Shown piece by piece: positions 1-9,862 of a stretch of 44,765 bases of DNA. Numbering within the stretch: the first letter of the stretch is position 1; every line of letters starts with the position of its first letter. The translations under genes and the position numbers were made by a program. The notes beneath the pieces are model-generated. The model saw only the letters and a list, made by a program, of their open reading frames with translations. It was not told the origin of the DNA and ran no database searches. This DNA is from Acetobacteraceae bacterium (lineage in GTDB: Bacteria; Pseudomonadota; Alphaproteobacteria; Acetobacterales; Acetobacteraceae): assembly GCA_031291795.1 (NCBI GenBank), contig JARLIJ010000245.1:1-44765 (forward strand), written 5' to 3'.

Positions 1-2053
<2,053 letters not shown>

Positions 2054-2095
2054 GGGATGCGGCCGTTTCGTTTGACCGTGTGGGCGTTCCCGCTG

Positions 2096-2165
2096 CCCCT
2101 GCCCTTCAGGGCGGGGGTAGGGGGCCAACGGCACGGTCGGTAGCGGGCGTCCCCCTAAAGGGGAC
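2096..2165. repeat. palindromic repeat pair between convergent gyrB and symporter genes
   Basis: Two GC-rich hairpins lie in the gap. One is at 2096-2116 (CCCC-T-GCCC, loop TTCA, GGGCGGGG; one bulge). The other is at 2149-2165 (GTCCCC, loop CTAAA, GGGGAC; perfect). Neither is followed by a clear T-tract, so they may act as weak bidirectional terminators. The two-arm layout resembles a shorter, degraded version of the palindromic element at 37669-37862. Family membership is inference. Confidence 0.45.
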
Positions 2166-2203
2166 GGGGAGAATCGGCAGCGGGCGCAGGCACGTGCCCG
2201 TGG

Positions 2204-3475
2204 TCAGAGCGGCGTGGCCGTCCCCGCCGCGACCACGGCCGGCATATCGGGTTCTGCCAGCCCAAGGCCGCCAAACCGCTGAACCAGCTTCACGGCCACG
2301 GTATTGCCAAACACGTTCACCGCTGTCCGTCCCATGTCCATGAACACGTCGACGCCGGCGACGACTGCAATCGCCTCCACCGGCAGGCCGATCGCAGTCA
2401 AGACCGTTGCGAGGGCAACCAATCCGCCGGACGGGATGTTGGCGATGCCCTTGCTCGCGATCATTGCGGTGACGAGGATTGTGAATTCCGAGGCCCATGT
2501 CAGTTGGAGGTGGTACGCCTCGGCCAGGAACGTCACCGCCAGGGTGATGTAAAGCGTGCTGCCGTCCAGGTTGAAGCTGTAGCCCAGGGGCAGGACGAGC
2601 GAGACCACCTTGTTCGGGACGCCCATCCGCTCCAGCGTCTCCATGTGGACCGGCAGCGTGACCTCGGAAGAGCGGGTGGTGAAGCCCAGCAGCACCGGCT
2701 CCAGCACCTGGCGGCTGATTGCCAGCGGGTTTTCGCGCAGCAGCGCAAGCACCACCCAGAAGCAGGCGACCATGGCGAATAGGCCAAGGTACATCAGCCC
2801 GATCAGGCGGGCGAGCGCGGCGATGGTGGCCAGGCCCTGGGTTGCGAACAGCCAGGCCATGATGGCGAAGATCGCGAAGGGGGCGGTGGCGATGATCCAG
2901 CCGGTCACCCGGAACATCGTGGCCATGACGGCCTCGAGCAGCGAGACGATCGAGCGTGCCGTCTCCCCGATGCGGGCCAGTCCGAGGCCGAACAGAACGG
3001 CGAACAGCAAGGTAGGCAGCACGCGCTGCGCCGCCATGGCCGCAACGATGTTGGTCGGGATCAGGTCGAGGACGTATTTCGTCCAGTCGACGGACAGGGC
3101 CAGGTTAGGCGGCACGCTGCCGGTGGGCACCAGGTTGGCGCCGACGCCGGGATGGAACAGCCCGTTCAATCCGAGACCGATCAGGACGGCGAACAGCGTC
3201 GCCAGATAGAACCAGCCGAAGGCGACGATGGCGACGCGGCCAAGCTGGCGCCCGTTCTCACCCATCCGGTACACGCCAAGGGTCACCGCCGAGAAGATCA
3301 GCGGGATGACGATCATCTGGATGGCCTGGATGAAGGCGGTGCCGATCGGCTGCAAGGTTTTGCCGATCGAAGGCCACATCATGCCGACCGCGAGGCCCAA
3401 TACCAGTCCTGCCAGCATCTTCAGCGGCAGGCTTGAGCCGGCGCGCATCGGCGTCCGTTCGGCGGCGTGACTCAC
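2204..3475 (-). CDS. dicarboxylate/amino acid:cation symporter (DAACS family)
   Basis: Inner-membrane secondary transporter of the GltP/DctA family, taking up glutamate, aspartate or C4-dicarboxylates with cations. It has 423 residues, normal for the family. Multiple hydrophobic helices are followed by the hairpin-1 serine motif, here RSSEVTLP rather than the commoner SSSxATLP, and by the TM7 NLDGS motif (NMDGT-like). The start is GTG at 3475, preceded by GGAGAC at good spacing. The gene stands alone, downstream of the RND operon on the same strand. The exact substrate cannot be told from sequence; the altered hairpin-1 motif argues against naming it GltP or DctA. Confidence 0.93.
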   Translation of the reverse strand: MSHAAERTPMRAGSSLPLKMLAGLVLGLAVGMMWPSIGKTLQPIGTAFIQAIQMIVIPLIFSAVTLGVYRMGENGRQLGRVAIVAFGWFYLATLFAVLIGLGLNGLFHPGVGANLVPTGSVPPNLALSVDWTKYVLDLIPTNIVAAMAAQRVLPTLLFAVLFGLGLARIGETARSIVSLLEAVMATMFRVTGWIIATAPFAIFAIMAWLFATQGLATIAALARLIGLMYLGLFAMVACFWVVLALLRENPLAISRQVLEPVLLGFTTRSSEVTLPVHMETLERMGVPNKVVSLVLPLGYSFNLDGSTLYITLAVTFLAEAYHLQLTWASEFTILVTAMIASKGIANIPSGGLVALATVLTAIGLPVEAIAVVAGVDVFMDMGRTAVNVFGNTVAVKLVQRFGGLGLAEPDMPAVVAAGTATPL

Positions 3476-3641
3476 GGCGGGTCTCCAAACGAAAGAATGG
3501 CCATTTCGCGCTGCGTCATAGACCTGCCATGCGTGTTTGTAAGCCTGCTTTAGAGGAGGTTGGGGTGCCGCGGAAAACGTTCGAGCGGGTGCGTCGCTTT
3601 TTTGCCATGCCGGGATGGTCGAAGGCCGACCGGCGGCTTCA

Positions 3642-3655
3642 CCCCCAGCCGGGGG
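3642..3655 (-). terminator. possible terminator hairpin after the RND operon
   Basis: Just downstream of the outer-membrane factor stop (3660, minus strand) is CCCCC-AGCC-GGGGG, a 5-bp GC stem. There is no U-tract, so intrinsic termination is uncertain. The rest of the 3476-3659 gap shows no coding signal. Confidence 0.3.
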
Positions 3656-3659
3656 CAGC

Positions 3660-5171
3660 TTACTGACCCAGGGGCACGATGCTGCCGGGCGGGATGCCGC
3701 GCTGGGTCAGTTGCGGCAGGTCAGCGGAGTTCCAGCCGCCGCCAAGCGCCTTGACCAGTAGGACACAGGCCTCCATGCGGCGGCGCTGGATGTCGACGTC
3801 ATTGCGCTGGTTCGCCAGCGCGGCGGTCTGGGCCGTGATTACCTGTAGGTAGGCGTCCTCGCCCCCGAGATAGCGGTTGGTGAAGATCCGCAGCGCGTTG
3901 TCCGCCGATGCCACCGCCTCGTGCTGTTGCTGGGCCTCGTCGCCGAGGATGCGCAGGGCGGCCAGGTTGTCCTCCACCTGCTGGAACGCGGTCAGCGTGG
4001 TCTGCCGGTAGGATGCGACGGCAGCATCGTATGAAGCCCGCGCGATCTGCGACTGGGCGTGCAGTCGCCCGCCGTCGAACAGTTCCTGCGTCATTGAGGT
4101 CCCCACCGCCCAGAACAGGCTGGGCCAGCCGAACCAGGTCGCCCCGCTGGTGCCCTCGAAGCCCGACACCGCGTTGAGGTTCAGCGAGGGGTAATACGCC
4201 GCCTGCGCGATACCGATCTGGTCGTTGGCCTCGGCGACCCGGCGTTCCGTCGCGGCGATGTCGGGACGCCGTTGCAGCAACTCCGACGGGACGCCCGGCG
4301 GCACCACCGGCGGCTGCAGGTCCAGCGGTGCCGGCGACAGGCTGAACGCGGCCGGCGGCTCGCCGACCAGCGTGGCGATCGCGTGTTCGTATTGCGCGCG
4401 CATCACGCCGATATCGGTGGCCTGCACGCGCGTCATGTCGAGCTGGGTCTGCGCCTGTGCCACGTCCGATTCCGGTGCGTCGCCGCCGGCCAGGCGGTTC
4501 TGCGTCAGGCGCAGCGCATTGGTGTAGTCCGTCACGGTGTCGTTCAGCAGGCGTCGCTGCGCGTCGGCGCTGCGCAGCTCGATATAATCCAGCGCCAGTT
4601 CCGCATGCAGGCTGAGGCTGACGGTCGCGAGGTCGCCGGCCGTGGCCTGCGCTTCCTCCCGCGCCGCGGAGACGGTGCGCCGGATGCGGCCCCACAGATC
4701 GATCTCGTACGACAGGTCGAACGGCAATTGCAGCTCGCCTTCGGGCGGCGGGTTGGGGATCAGGAAATACGGCTGGTGGTTGGAATTCTGCAGCGAGGTG
4801 GTGTTGACGCCGACCGAGATTGTGGGGAATTCGCTGGCACGCTGGTAGCCGATCATGGCCCGCGCTTCGCGGAAACGCGCTTCCGCGATCTTCAGGTTCT
4901 GGTTTGCCCCGGTCAGCTGATCTTCCAGGCTGTCGAGCTCCTGGTCGCCATAGATTTCCCACCACTTCCCGCGATTCAGCGCATCGTCGGGCCGCGCCGG
5001 ACGCCACGTGCCGGCAGTGCGGTAATCCGCGGGCGTCGCTTCCTTGAACGTGTCGGTCATCGCCGTCGATGGCGTCTGGTAGGTCGGCCCGACGGTGCAC
5101 CCCGCCAGCAGCAGGGCGAGCGCACCATTGAGGCTGCGGCGCATCTTTCGGATCACGCGGCACACGGGCAT
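3660..5171 (-). CDS. RND efflux outer-membrane factor (NodT-type lipoprotein)
   Basis: Outer-membrane channel of a tripartite RND efflux pump. It has 503 residues. A basic N-terminus and hydrophobic stretch end in the lipobox LLAGC (Cys near residue 25), followed by VGPTYQTP, typical of the NodT/OprM lipoprotein family. Two OEP repeats follow, with the conserved GVPSELLQRRPDIAATERR segment in the second. The ATG overlaps the TGA of the adaptor gene by one base (TGATG), which implies translational coupling. It is the last gene of the permease-adaptor-channel operon. Substrate unknown. Confidence 0.94.
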   Translation of the reverse strand: MPVCRVIRKMRRSLNGALALLLAGCTVGPTYQTPSTAMTDTFKEATPADYRTAGTWRPARPDDALNRGKWWEIYGDQELDSLEDQLTGANQNLKIAEARFREARAMIGYQRASEFPTISVGVNTTSLQNSNHQPYFLIPNPPPEGELQLPFDLSYEIDLWGRIRRTVSAAREEAQATAGDLATVSLSLHAELALDYIELRSADAQRRLLNDTVTDYTNALRLTQNRLAGGDAPESDVAQAQTQLDMTRVQATDIGVMRAQYEHAIATLVGEPPAAFSLSPAPLDLQPPVVPPGVPSELLQRRPDIAATERRVAEANDQIGIAQAAYYPSLNLNAVSGFEGTSGATWFGWPSLFWAVGTSMTQELFDGGRLHAQSQIARASYDAAVASYRQTTLTAFQQVEDNLAALRILGDEAQQQHEAVASADNALRIFTNRYLGGEDAYLQVITAQTAALANQRNDVDIQRRRMEACVLLVKALGGGWNSADLPQLTQRGIPPGSIVPLGQ

Positions 5172-6385
5172 CAGGCGGTCCCGGCCGACTTCTCGTTCGC
5201 CAGTCGCACGTCGGCCCCGCCCATCAGCGAGTCGGAGGGATTGACGATGATCTGGTCGCTGGCGTCGACGCCGGACAGCACCTCCACCCGGTCGCCGTAG
5301 TCACGGCCGATGGTGATGGGGACCAGGTCCACCTTGCCGTTCCGCACCACGCCGACGCGCAACCCTTCGCTGCGGAACAGCAGCGCGTTGGACGGAACAG
5401 TCACCGAATCGGTGCGGCCGGGCAGAGTGAAATGGACGAACGCATAAGCGCCCGGCAGCAATTTTCCGTCGGCGTTGTCGACGTCCACCTCCACGAGCAA
5501 GGTGCGCGAAACCGGGTTGATCGCGCCACTGCTGCGCATCAGGTGGCCCTGGAACATCTGGCCGGGATATTCGTCGAGCGTCACCGTCGGCGCCGCGCCG
5601 ACATGCACCGCGGGCGAATCGATTTCGGGGACTGCGGCGAAGATGCGCAACGTCCGGGTCGCTGCCATGTGGAACAGTTCCGTAGTCGGCGCGCCCGCCC
5701 CTGCGTTGATTAGGTCGCCGACATCGGTGTTGCGCGTGGTGATTTCTCCATCGAACGGAGCATAGACGTTCTCGTAGGATTGCAGCTCCTGCAAGCGGGC
5801 GACCTCCGCCTGACGCGAGGCGACGATCGCCTGGTCGGCAGTGTAGGCGCCGGCGGCATTGTCGCGTTCCTGGGTCGAGATGGACTGGGTGCGCAGCAGG
5901 CCTGCCGTGCGCTGCGCGGTGATGCCGGCGAGGCGGGCATTGGCCTGCGCGGTCTCCAGGTCGGCGCGCGCCTGGTTCAACTGCGCGTCGAGCTCGGGCG
6001 TCTCGATCTGGGCGAGTAATTGGCCCTGCCGGACATGCGCGCCGATGTCGAAATACCAGTGTTTCAGATAGCCGCTGGTGCGTGCGTAGATTGGCGTGTC
6101 GGTGAAGGCCATGGTCTGGCCGGGCAGCACCAGTTCCTGGTCGGTCGCATCGTTGTGCGGATGGACCACATCGACGATGGGAATCGCGGTCTGGGTGGTG
6201 GCGGTGGCCAGGCTGGCGGCGGCCACGGCGCGGCGGTGGATGCCGTCATAGACCCCGGCCCCGAGCAGAGCTGCGATCGCGGCCAGTGTCAGGATGCGCG
6301 CGGTGTGGCGTGATCGCTGCGGCAGGCTCTCGCCATCGGCCAGTTTCTCGGCGACGTCGGACGCTTTTGGTTCCTGTGGAATCAT
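5171..6385 (-). CDS. RND efflux periplasmic adaptor (HlyD/MFP family)
   Basis: Membrane-fusion protein linking the permease to the outer-membrane channel. After an N-terminal cytoplasmic stretch, one hydrophobic segment (LTLAAIAALLGAGVYDGI) anchors or exports the protein. A split biotinyl-lipoyl motif (SGYLKHWYFDIGAHVRQGQLLAQIETPEL) and a coiled-coil hairpin rich in Ala, Gln and Arg follow, then the beta-barrel region (VDVDNADGKLLPGAYAFVHF). An upstream ATG at 6400 overlaps the permease stop as ATGA. I prefer the ATG at 6385 because GAGGAG lies 7-8 bases before it, while 6400 has no visible ribosome site. About 404 residues. Confidence 0.93.
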   Translation of the reverse strand: MIPQEPKASDVAEKLADGESLPQRSRHTARILTLAAIAALLGAGVYDGIHRRAVAAASLATATTQTAIPIVDVVHPHNDATDQELVLPGQTMAFTDTPIYARTSGYLKHWYFDIGAHVRQGQLLAQIETPELDAQLNQARADLETAQANARLAGITAQRTAGLLRTQSISTQERDNAAGAYTADQAIVASRQAEVARLQELQSYENVYAPFDGEITTRNTDVGDLINAGAGAPTTELFHMAATRTLRIFAAVPEIDSPAVHVGAAPTVTLDEYPGQMFQGHLMRSSGAINPVSRTLLVEVDVDNADGKLLPGAYAFVHFTLPGRTDSVTVPSNALLFRSEGLRVGVVRNGKVDLVPITIGRDYGDRVEVLSGVDASDQIIVNPSDSLMGGADVRLANEKSAGTA

Positions 6386-6396
6386 CGGTCTGCTCC

Positions 6397-9300
6397 TCAT
6401 GCCGCGTGGGTGGGATGGTCCGGTCCCGTCGAAGGCGCGGCGGCGGCATGCCTGCCGTGCAACAGGGAGAAAACGGTCGGGACGAAGATCAGCGTGGCGA
6501 CGGTTGCCAGCAGCAGGCCGCCGATCACGGCGCGCCCGAGCGGGGCATTCTGCTCACCGCCCTCGCCGAGGCCGAGGGCCATCGGGACCATGCCGATGAT
6601 CATTGCGAACGAGGTCATCAGCACGGGGCGGAAGCGGGTGAAGCCAGCCTCGATCGCGGCGCGGATCGCATCGCCGTGGGCGGACAGCCGTTCCCGCGCG
6701 AACGACACCATCAGGATGCTGTTGGCGGTGGCGACGCCCATGCACATGATGGCGCCCATCAGGGCCGGCACACTGAGGGTCGTTCCGGTGAAGAACAGGC
6801 ACAGCACGATCCCGGCCAGCGCGGCCGGCAGGGCGGTGATGATGATGAACGGGTCAAGCCAGGACTGGAAGTTCACCACGATGAGAAAATAGACCAGCAG
6901 GATCGAGAAGCCGAGGCCGACGAGCAGGTCGACATAGGCGCCGCGCATCGTCTCAAGCTGGCCTCGGACGGTGACGAAGCTGCCGCGCGGCAGCAGATGG
7001 CGGTTGGTATCGACGATATGCTGGACGTCCCGCCCCGCGGCGCCGAGGTCGCGGCCTTGTACGTTGGCGTAGACGTCCACCACGCGGCGGATGTTGTAGT
7101 GGTCGACGGCCGCCATCTCCTGCGAGCGCTTGATGGTGGCGACATCCGCCAAAATCGCAGGCACCCGCTGCGTCGGGCTGGTGACCGGGATGTTCTGCAG
7201 GTCGCGCAACGACTGGATGTCGTATTGCGGCGCCTGGGCGGCGAGGTTGTAGTTGACGCCGTTCTGGTCGTTCAGGAAAAACATCGGTGCGGTCTGGAAA
7301 CTTCCGCTCAACGTATCCAGCACGCTGTCCGCTACATCCCGTTCGGTCAGGCCGTCCTGTTGCGCCTTGGTGCGGTCGACGTCGATCTCCAGGTCCGGAT
7401 AGTCGAAATCCTGCTGGATCCGCGCATCGACGATGCCCGGCACGCTGCGCACCTGGTTGAGGATGCGGTCGGCGACGGCGTGGTTGCCGTTGATATCGGC
7501 GCCGTCGATCTGGATGTCGATCGGGGCCGGAAGGCCGAAATTCAGAATCTGCGTGATCATGTCGGCCGGCAGGGAATAGAAGGTGACGCCGGGGAACCTG
7601 CGCGCCAGGTCCACACGGATTGCCTTGAGGTAGCCTTCGGTCGGCTGGTGGTCGGGCTTGAGCGACACCATGATGTCGGCGTCGGCGGCGCCGATCACGC
7701 CCGAAGCCGTGTGGGCCAGGTTGATGCCACTATAAGGCAGGCCGATGTTGTCGAGGATCGTGTCCATGTCGCCGGGCGGGATGTCACGGCGGATCTGCGC
7801 TTCGACCAGGTCGGCCAGGCGCGCGGTTTCCTCGACGCGCGTGCCGGTCTTGGCCCGCATATGCAGGATGAACTGGCCGCTGTCGGTGGCCGGGAAGAAG
7901 TCCTGTCCCAGCCATGGGACCAACAGGAAGGTTGGCACGCAGCACAGCAGGAAAACCGGGATGAACAACTTGCGCCGACGGACGGCCGCGGTCAGCGTGC
8001 CGCGATAGGCACGGCGGGCGCGTTCGAACCGACGCTCGAAGCCCTGCTGGAACAGGACGAGGGGATTGCGTGTGCGCACCGATCCATGCGGTTTCGCCCG
8101 CAACAAATACATTGCCATGGTCGGCACGAGCGTGCGCGACAGCACGTAGGATGCGAGCATGGCGAACACCACCGCTTCCGCCAGCGGCACGAACAGGTAG
8201 CGCGCGACGCCGCCCAGCATGAACATCGGCACGAAGACGATGCAGATGCAAAGCGTGGAGACTAGGGCTGGGACCGCGATCTCCGACGCACCGTTCAGGA
8301 TGGCATCGCGCAGTCCCCGGCGCTCCTCCAGGTAGCGCTCCATGTTTTCAATCGTAACGGTTGCGTCGTCCACCAGGATGCCGACCGCGAGCGCCAGACC
8401 GCCCAGCGTCATGATATTGATGGTCTGGCCGAGTGCACTGAGCGCCATCACGGATACCAGGATCGACAGCGGAATGGAGACGGCGATGATCAGCGTGCTG
8501 CGCCAGCTGCCCAGGAACAGCAGAATCATCAGAGCGGTCAGGCACGCGGCGATCACCGCCTCGCGGATCACGCCCACGACCGCCGCCTTGACGAAGACGG
8601 ATTGGTCGGCAATCGGCTGGATGTGCAGTTGCGGCGGCAAGGTTTGCTCCACGCGGGTCAGCATGGACCGGATGCTGTTGACCACGTTGATGGTGGAGGC
8701 GTTGCCGGCCTTGAGGATGCTGACCAGCACGCCGCGCCGGCCATCCTGCCGCACGACGTTGGTCTGTGGCGCGAACCCGTCGCTGACCGTGGCGACATCG
8801 CGCAGATAGATGGTGGCGTTGCCCACGGTCTTGATCGGCAGGTCATTGAGCTGCTGCACGGTGCGTGGGGTCGCGTTCATCCGCACGTCGTATTCGAACT
8901 GCGAGATCTTCGCCGTGCCAGACGGCAGCACGAGGTACTGCATCGCCGCCGAGTTCAGCACGTCGGACGGAGACAGCCCCTTCGACTGCAGCAGGGCCGG
9001 GTTGAGGTTGATCATCACCTGCCGTTGCTTACCGCCATATGGATACGGGATGACGGAGCCGGGTACGGTGACCAATTGCGTCCGCAGGAAATTCAGCCCG
9101 ATGTCGTTGAGCTGCTGCTCCGACAGTCCTGGCCCGGACAGGCCGAGCTGTAGGATCGGCACGCTGGAGGCACTGAAGTTGAGCACCAGCGGCGGCTGTG
9201 TTCCGGCCGGCAACTGGCGCAGCATCTGCTGCGAGGCGGCGGTGACCTGCGCGTTGGCGGTATCGAGGCTGGCATCCGGCTGCAGGAAGATCTTGACGAT

Positions 9301-9570
9301 CGCCATGCCGTTGTAGGTGGTCGATTCAATATGTTGGATATTGTCAACCAGCGTCGTTAGCGAGCGTTCATAGACGGTGGTGATGCGACCTTCCATTTCC
9401 TCAGGGGCGAGGCCGGTATAGGTCCATCCGACTGCGATGACCGGAATGTTAATATTCGGAAAGATGTCGGTGGGCGTTGCGAGGATGACTAGGGGGCTGA
9501 CGATCAGGATGAGCAGCGCCAGCACCACGAAGGTATAGGGGCGATCGAGGGCAATCCGGACAATCCACAT
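6397..9570 (-). CDS. RND efflux permease (HAE-like)
   Basis: Inner-membrane proton-driven pump, first gene of the operon. From the ATG at 9570 it has 1057 residues; the longer open frame to 9672 adds 34 unlikely residues, and AGGGA precedes the 9570 start. The fold shows TM1, a large porter loop, TM2-6 with the VDD pair of TM4 (about residues 401-402, proton relay), the second porter loop and TM7-12. Where AcrB has the essential TM10 lysine (AKNA), this protein reads VATANS, with Ala at about residue 949. It may belong to an RND subgroup with a different relay. It lacks the CusA/CzcA metal signatures, so the substrate is probably organic. Confidence 0.93.
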   Translation of the reverse strand: MWIVRIALDRPYTFVVLALLILIVSPLVILATPTDIFPNINIPVIAVGWTYTGLAPEEMEGRITTVYERSLTTLVDNIQHIESTTYNGMAIVKIFLQPDASLDTANAQVTAASQQMLRQLPAGTQPPLVLNFSASSVPILQLGLSGPGLSEQQLNDIGLNFLRTQLVTVPGSVIPYPYGGKQRQVMINLNPALLQSKGLSPSDVLNSAAMQYLVLPSGTAKISQFEYDVRMNATPRTVQQLNDLPIKTVGNATIYLRDVATVSDGFAPQTNVVRQDGRRGVLVSILKAGNASTINVVNSIRSMLTRVEQTLPPQLHIQPIADQSVFVKAAVVGVIREAVIAACLTALMILLFLGSWRSTLIIAVSIPLSILVSVMALSALGQTINIMTLGGLALAVGILVDDATVTIENMERYLEERRGLRDAILNGASEIAVPALVSTLCICIVFVPMFMLGGVARYLFVPLAEAVVFAMLASYVLSRTLVPTMAMYLLRAKPHGSVRTRNPLVLFQQGFERRFERARRAYRGTLTAAVRRRKLFIPVFLLCCVPTFLLVPWLGQDFFPATDSGQFILHMRAKTGTRVEETARLADLVEAQIRRDIPPGDMDTILDNIGLPYSGINLAHTASGVIGAADADIMVSLKPDHQPTEGYLKAIRVDLARRFPGVTFYSLPADMITQILNFGLPAPIDIQIDGADINGNHAVADRILNQVRSVPGIVDARIQQDFDYPDLEIDVDRTKAQQDGLTERDVADSVLDTLSGSFQTAPMFFLNDQNGVNYNLAAQAPQYDIQSLRDLQNIPVTSPTQRVPAILADVATIKRSQEMAAVDHYNIRRVVDVYANVQGRDLGAAGRDVQHIVDTNRHLLPRGSFVTVRGQLETMRGAYVDLLVGLGFSILLVYFLIVVNFQSWLDPFIIITALPAALAGIVLCLFFTGTTLSVPALMGAIMCMGVATANSILMVSFARERLSAHGDAIRAAIEAGFTRFRPVLMTSFAMIIGMVPMALGLGEGGEQNAPLGRAVIGGLLLATVATLIFVPTVFSLLHGRHAAAAPSTGPDHPTHAA

Positions 9571-9778
9571 ACAGCGGTCCCTTGCGGTGGACGGCGCGTG
9601 TGCTGCACCGCACCATGGCGAAGCCGCGATATGGGGCATCGTCGGGACGACCCCAGAGCCAGCGCGCAGCATGGCTGATCTGTGGCTGCCGCGGCAAATT
9701 CCTCTACACGAAGTCGTGCATTTTTACAGTATGGCACACGATCTTTCTGCAGCCCGGCAGATGTCTGTCAGCAATTTT
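9571..9778 (-). promoter_or_regulatory. upstream region of the RND operon with a small palindrome
   Basis: No gene is seen between the permease start and the cusA stop. A perfect short palindrome, CACGA-AG-TCGTG, lies at 9707-9718, about 140 bases before the permease ATG, in a locally AT-richer stretch (9690-9780) that would suit a promoter. It could be a repressor site, but no regulator gene is adjacent and no convincing -35/-10 pair was found. Confidence 0.3.
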
Positions 9779-9810
9779 GGTGCTGGCTTGCGACAGTCGC
9801 GGCCAGCACC
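9779..9810 (-). terminator. strong hairpin downstream of cusA
   Basis: GGTGCTGGC (9779-9787) pairs perfectly with GCCAGCACC (9802-9810). The enclosed GCGAC-A-GTCGC can extend the stem. It begins 53 bases after the cusA stop on the minus strand and separates the copper module from the drug-type RND operon. There is no U-tract on either strand, so it may be a Rho-aided terminator or a 3' stabiliser. Confidence 0.5.
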
Positions 9811-9862
9811 CGGATTGCATCAGAAACGAATAACGTGACCCTCGCCCGGAGGATAACTTTTG

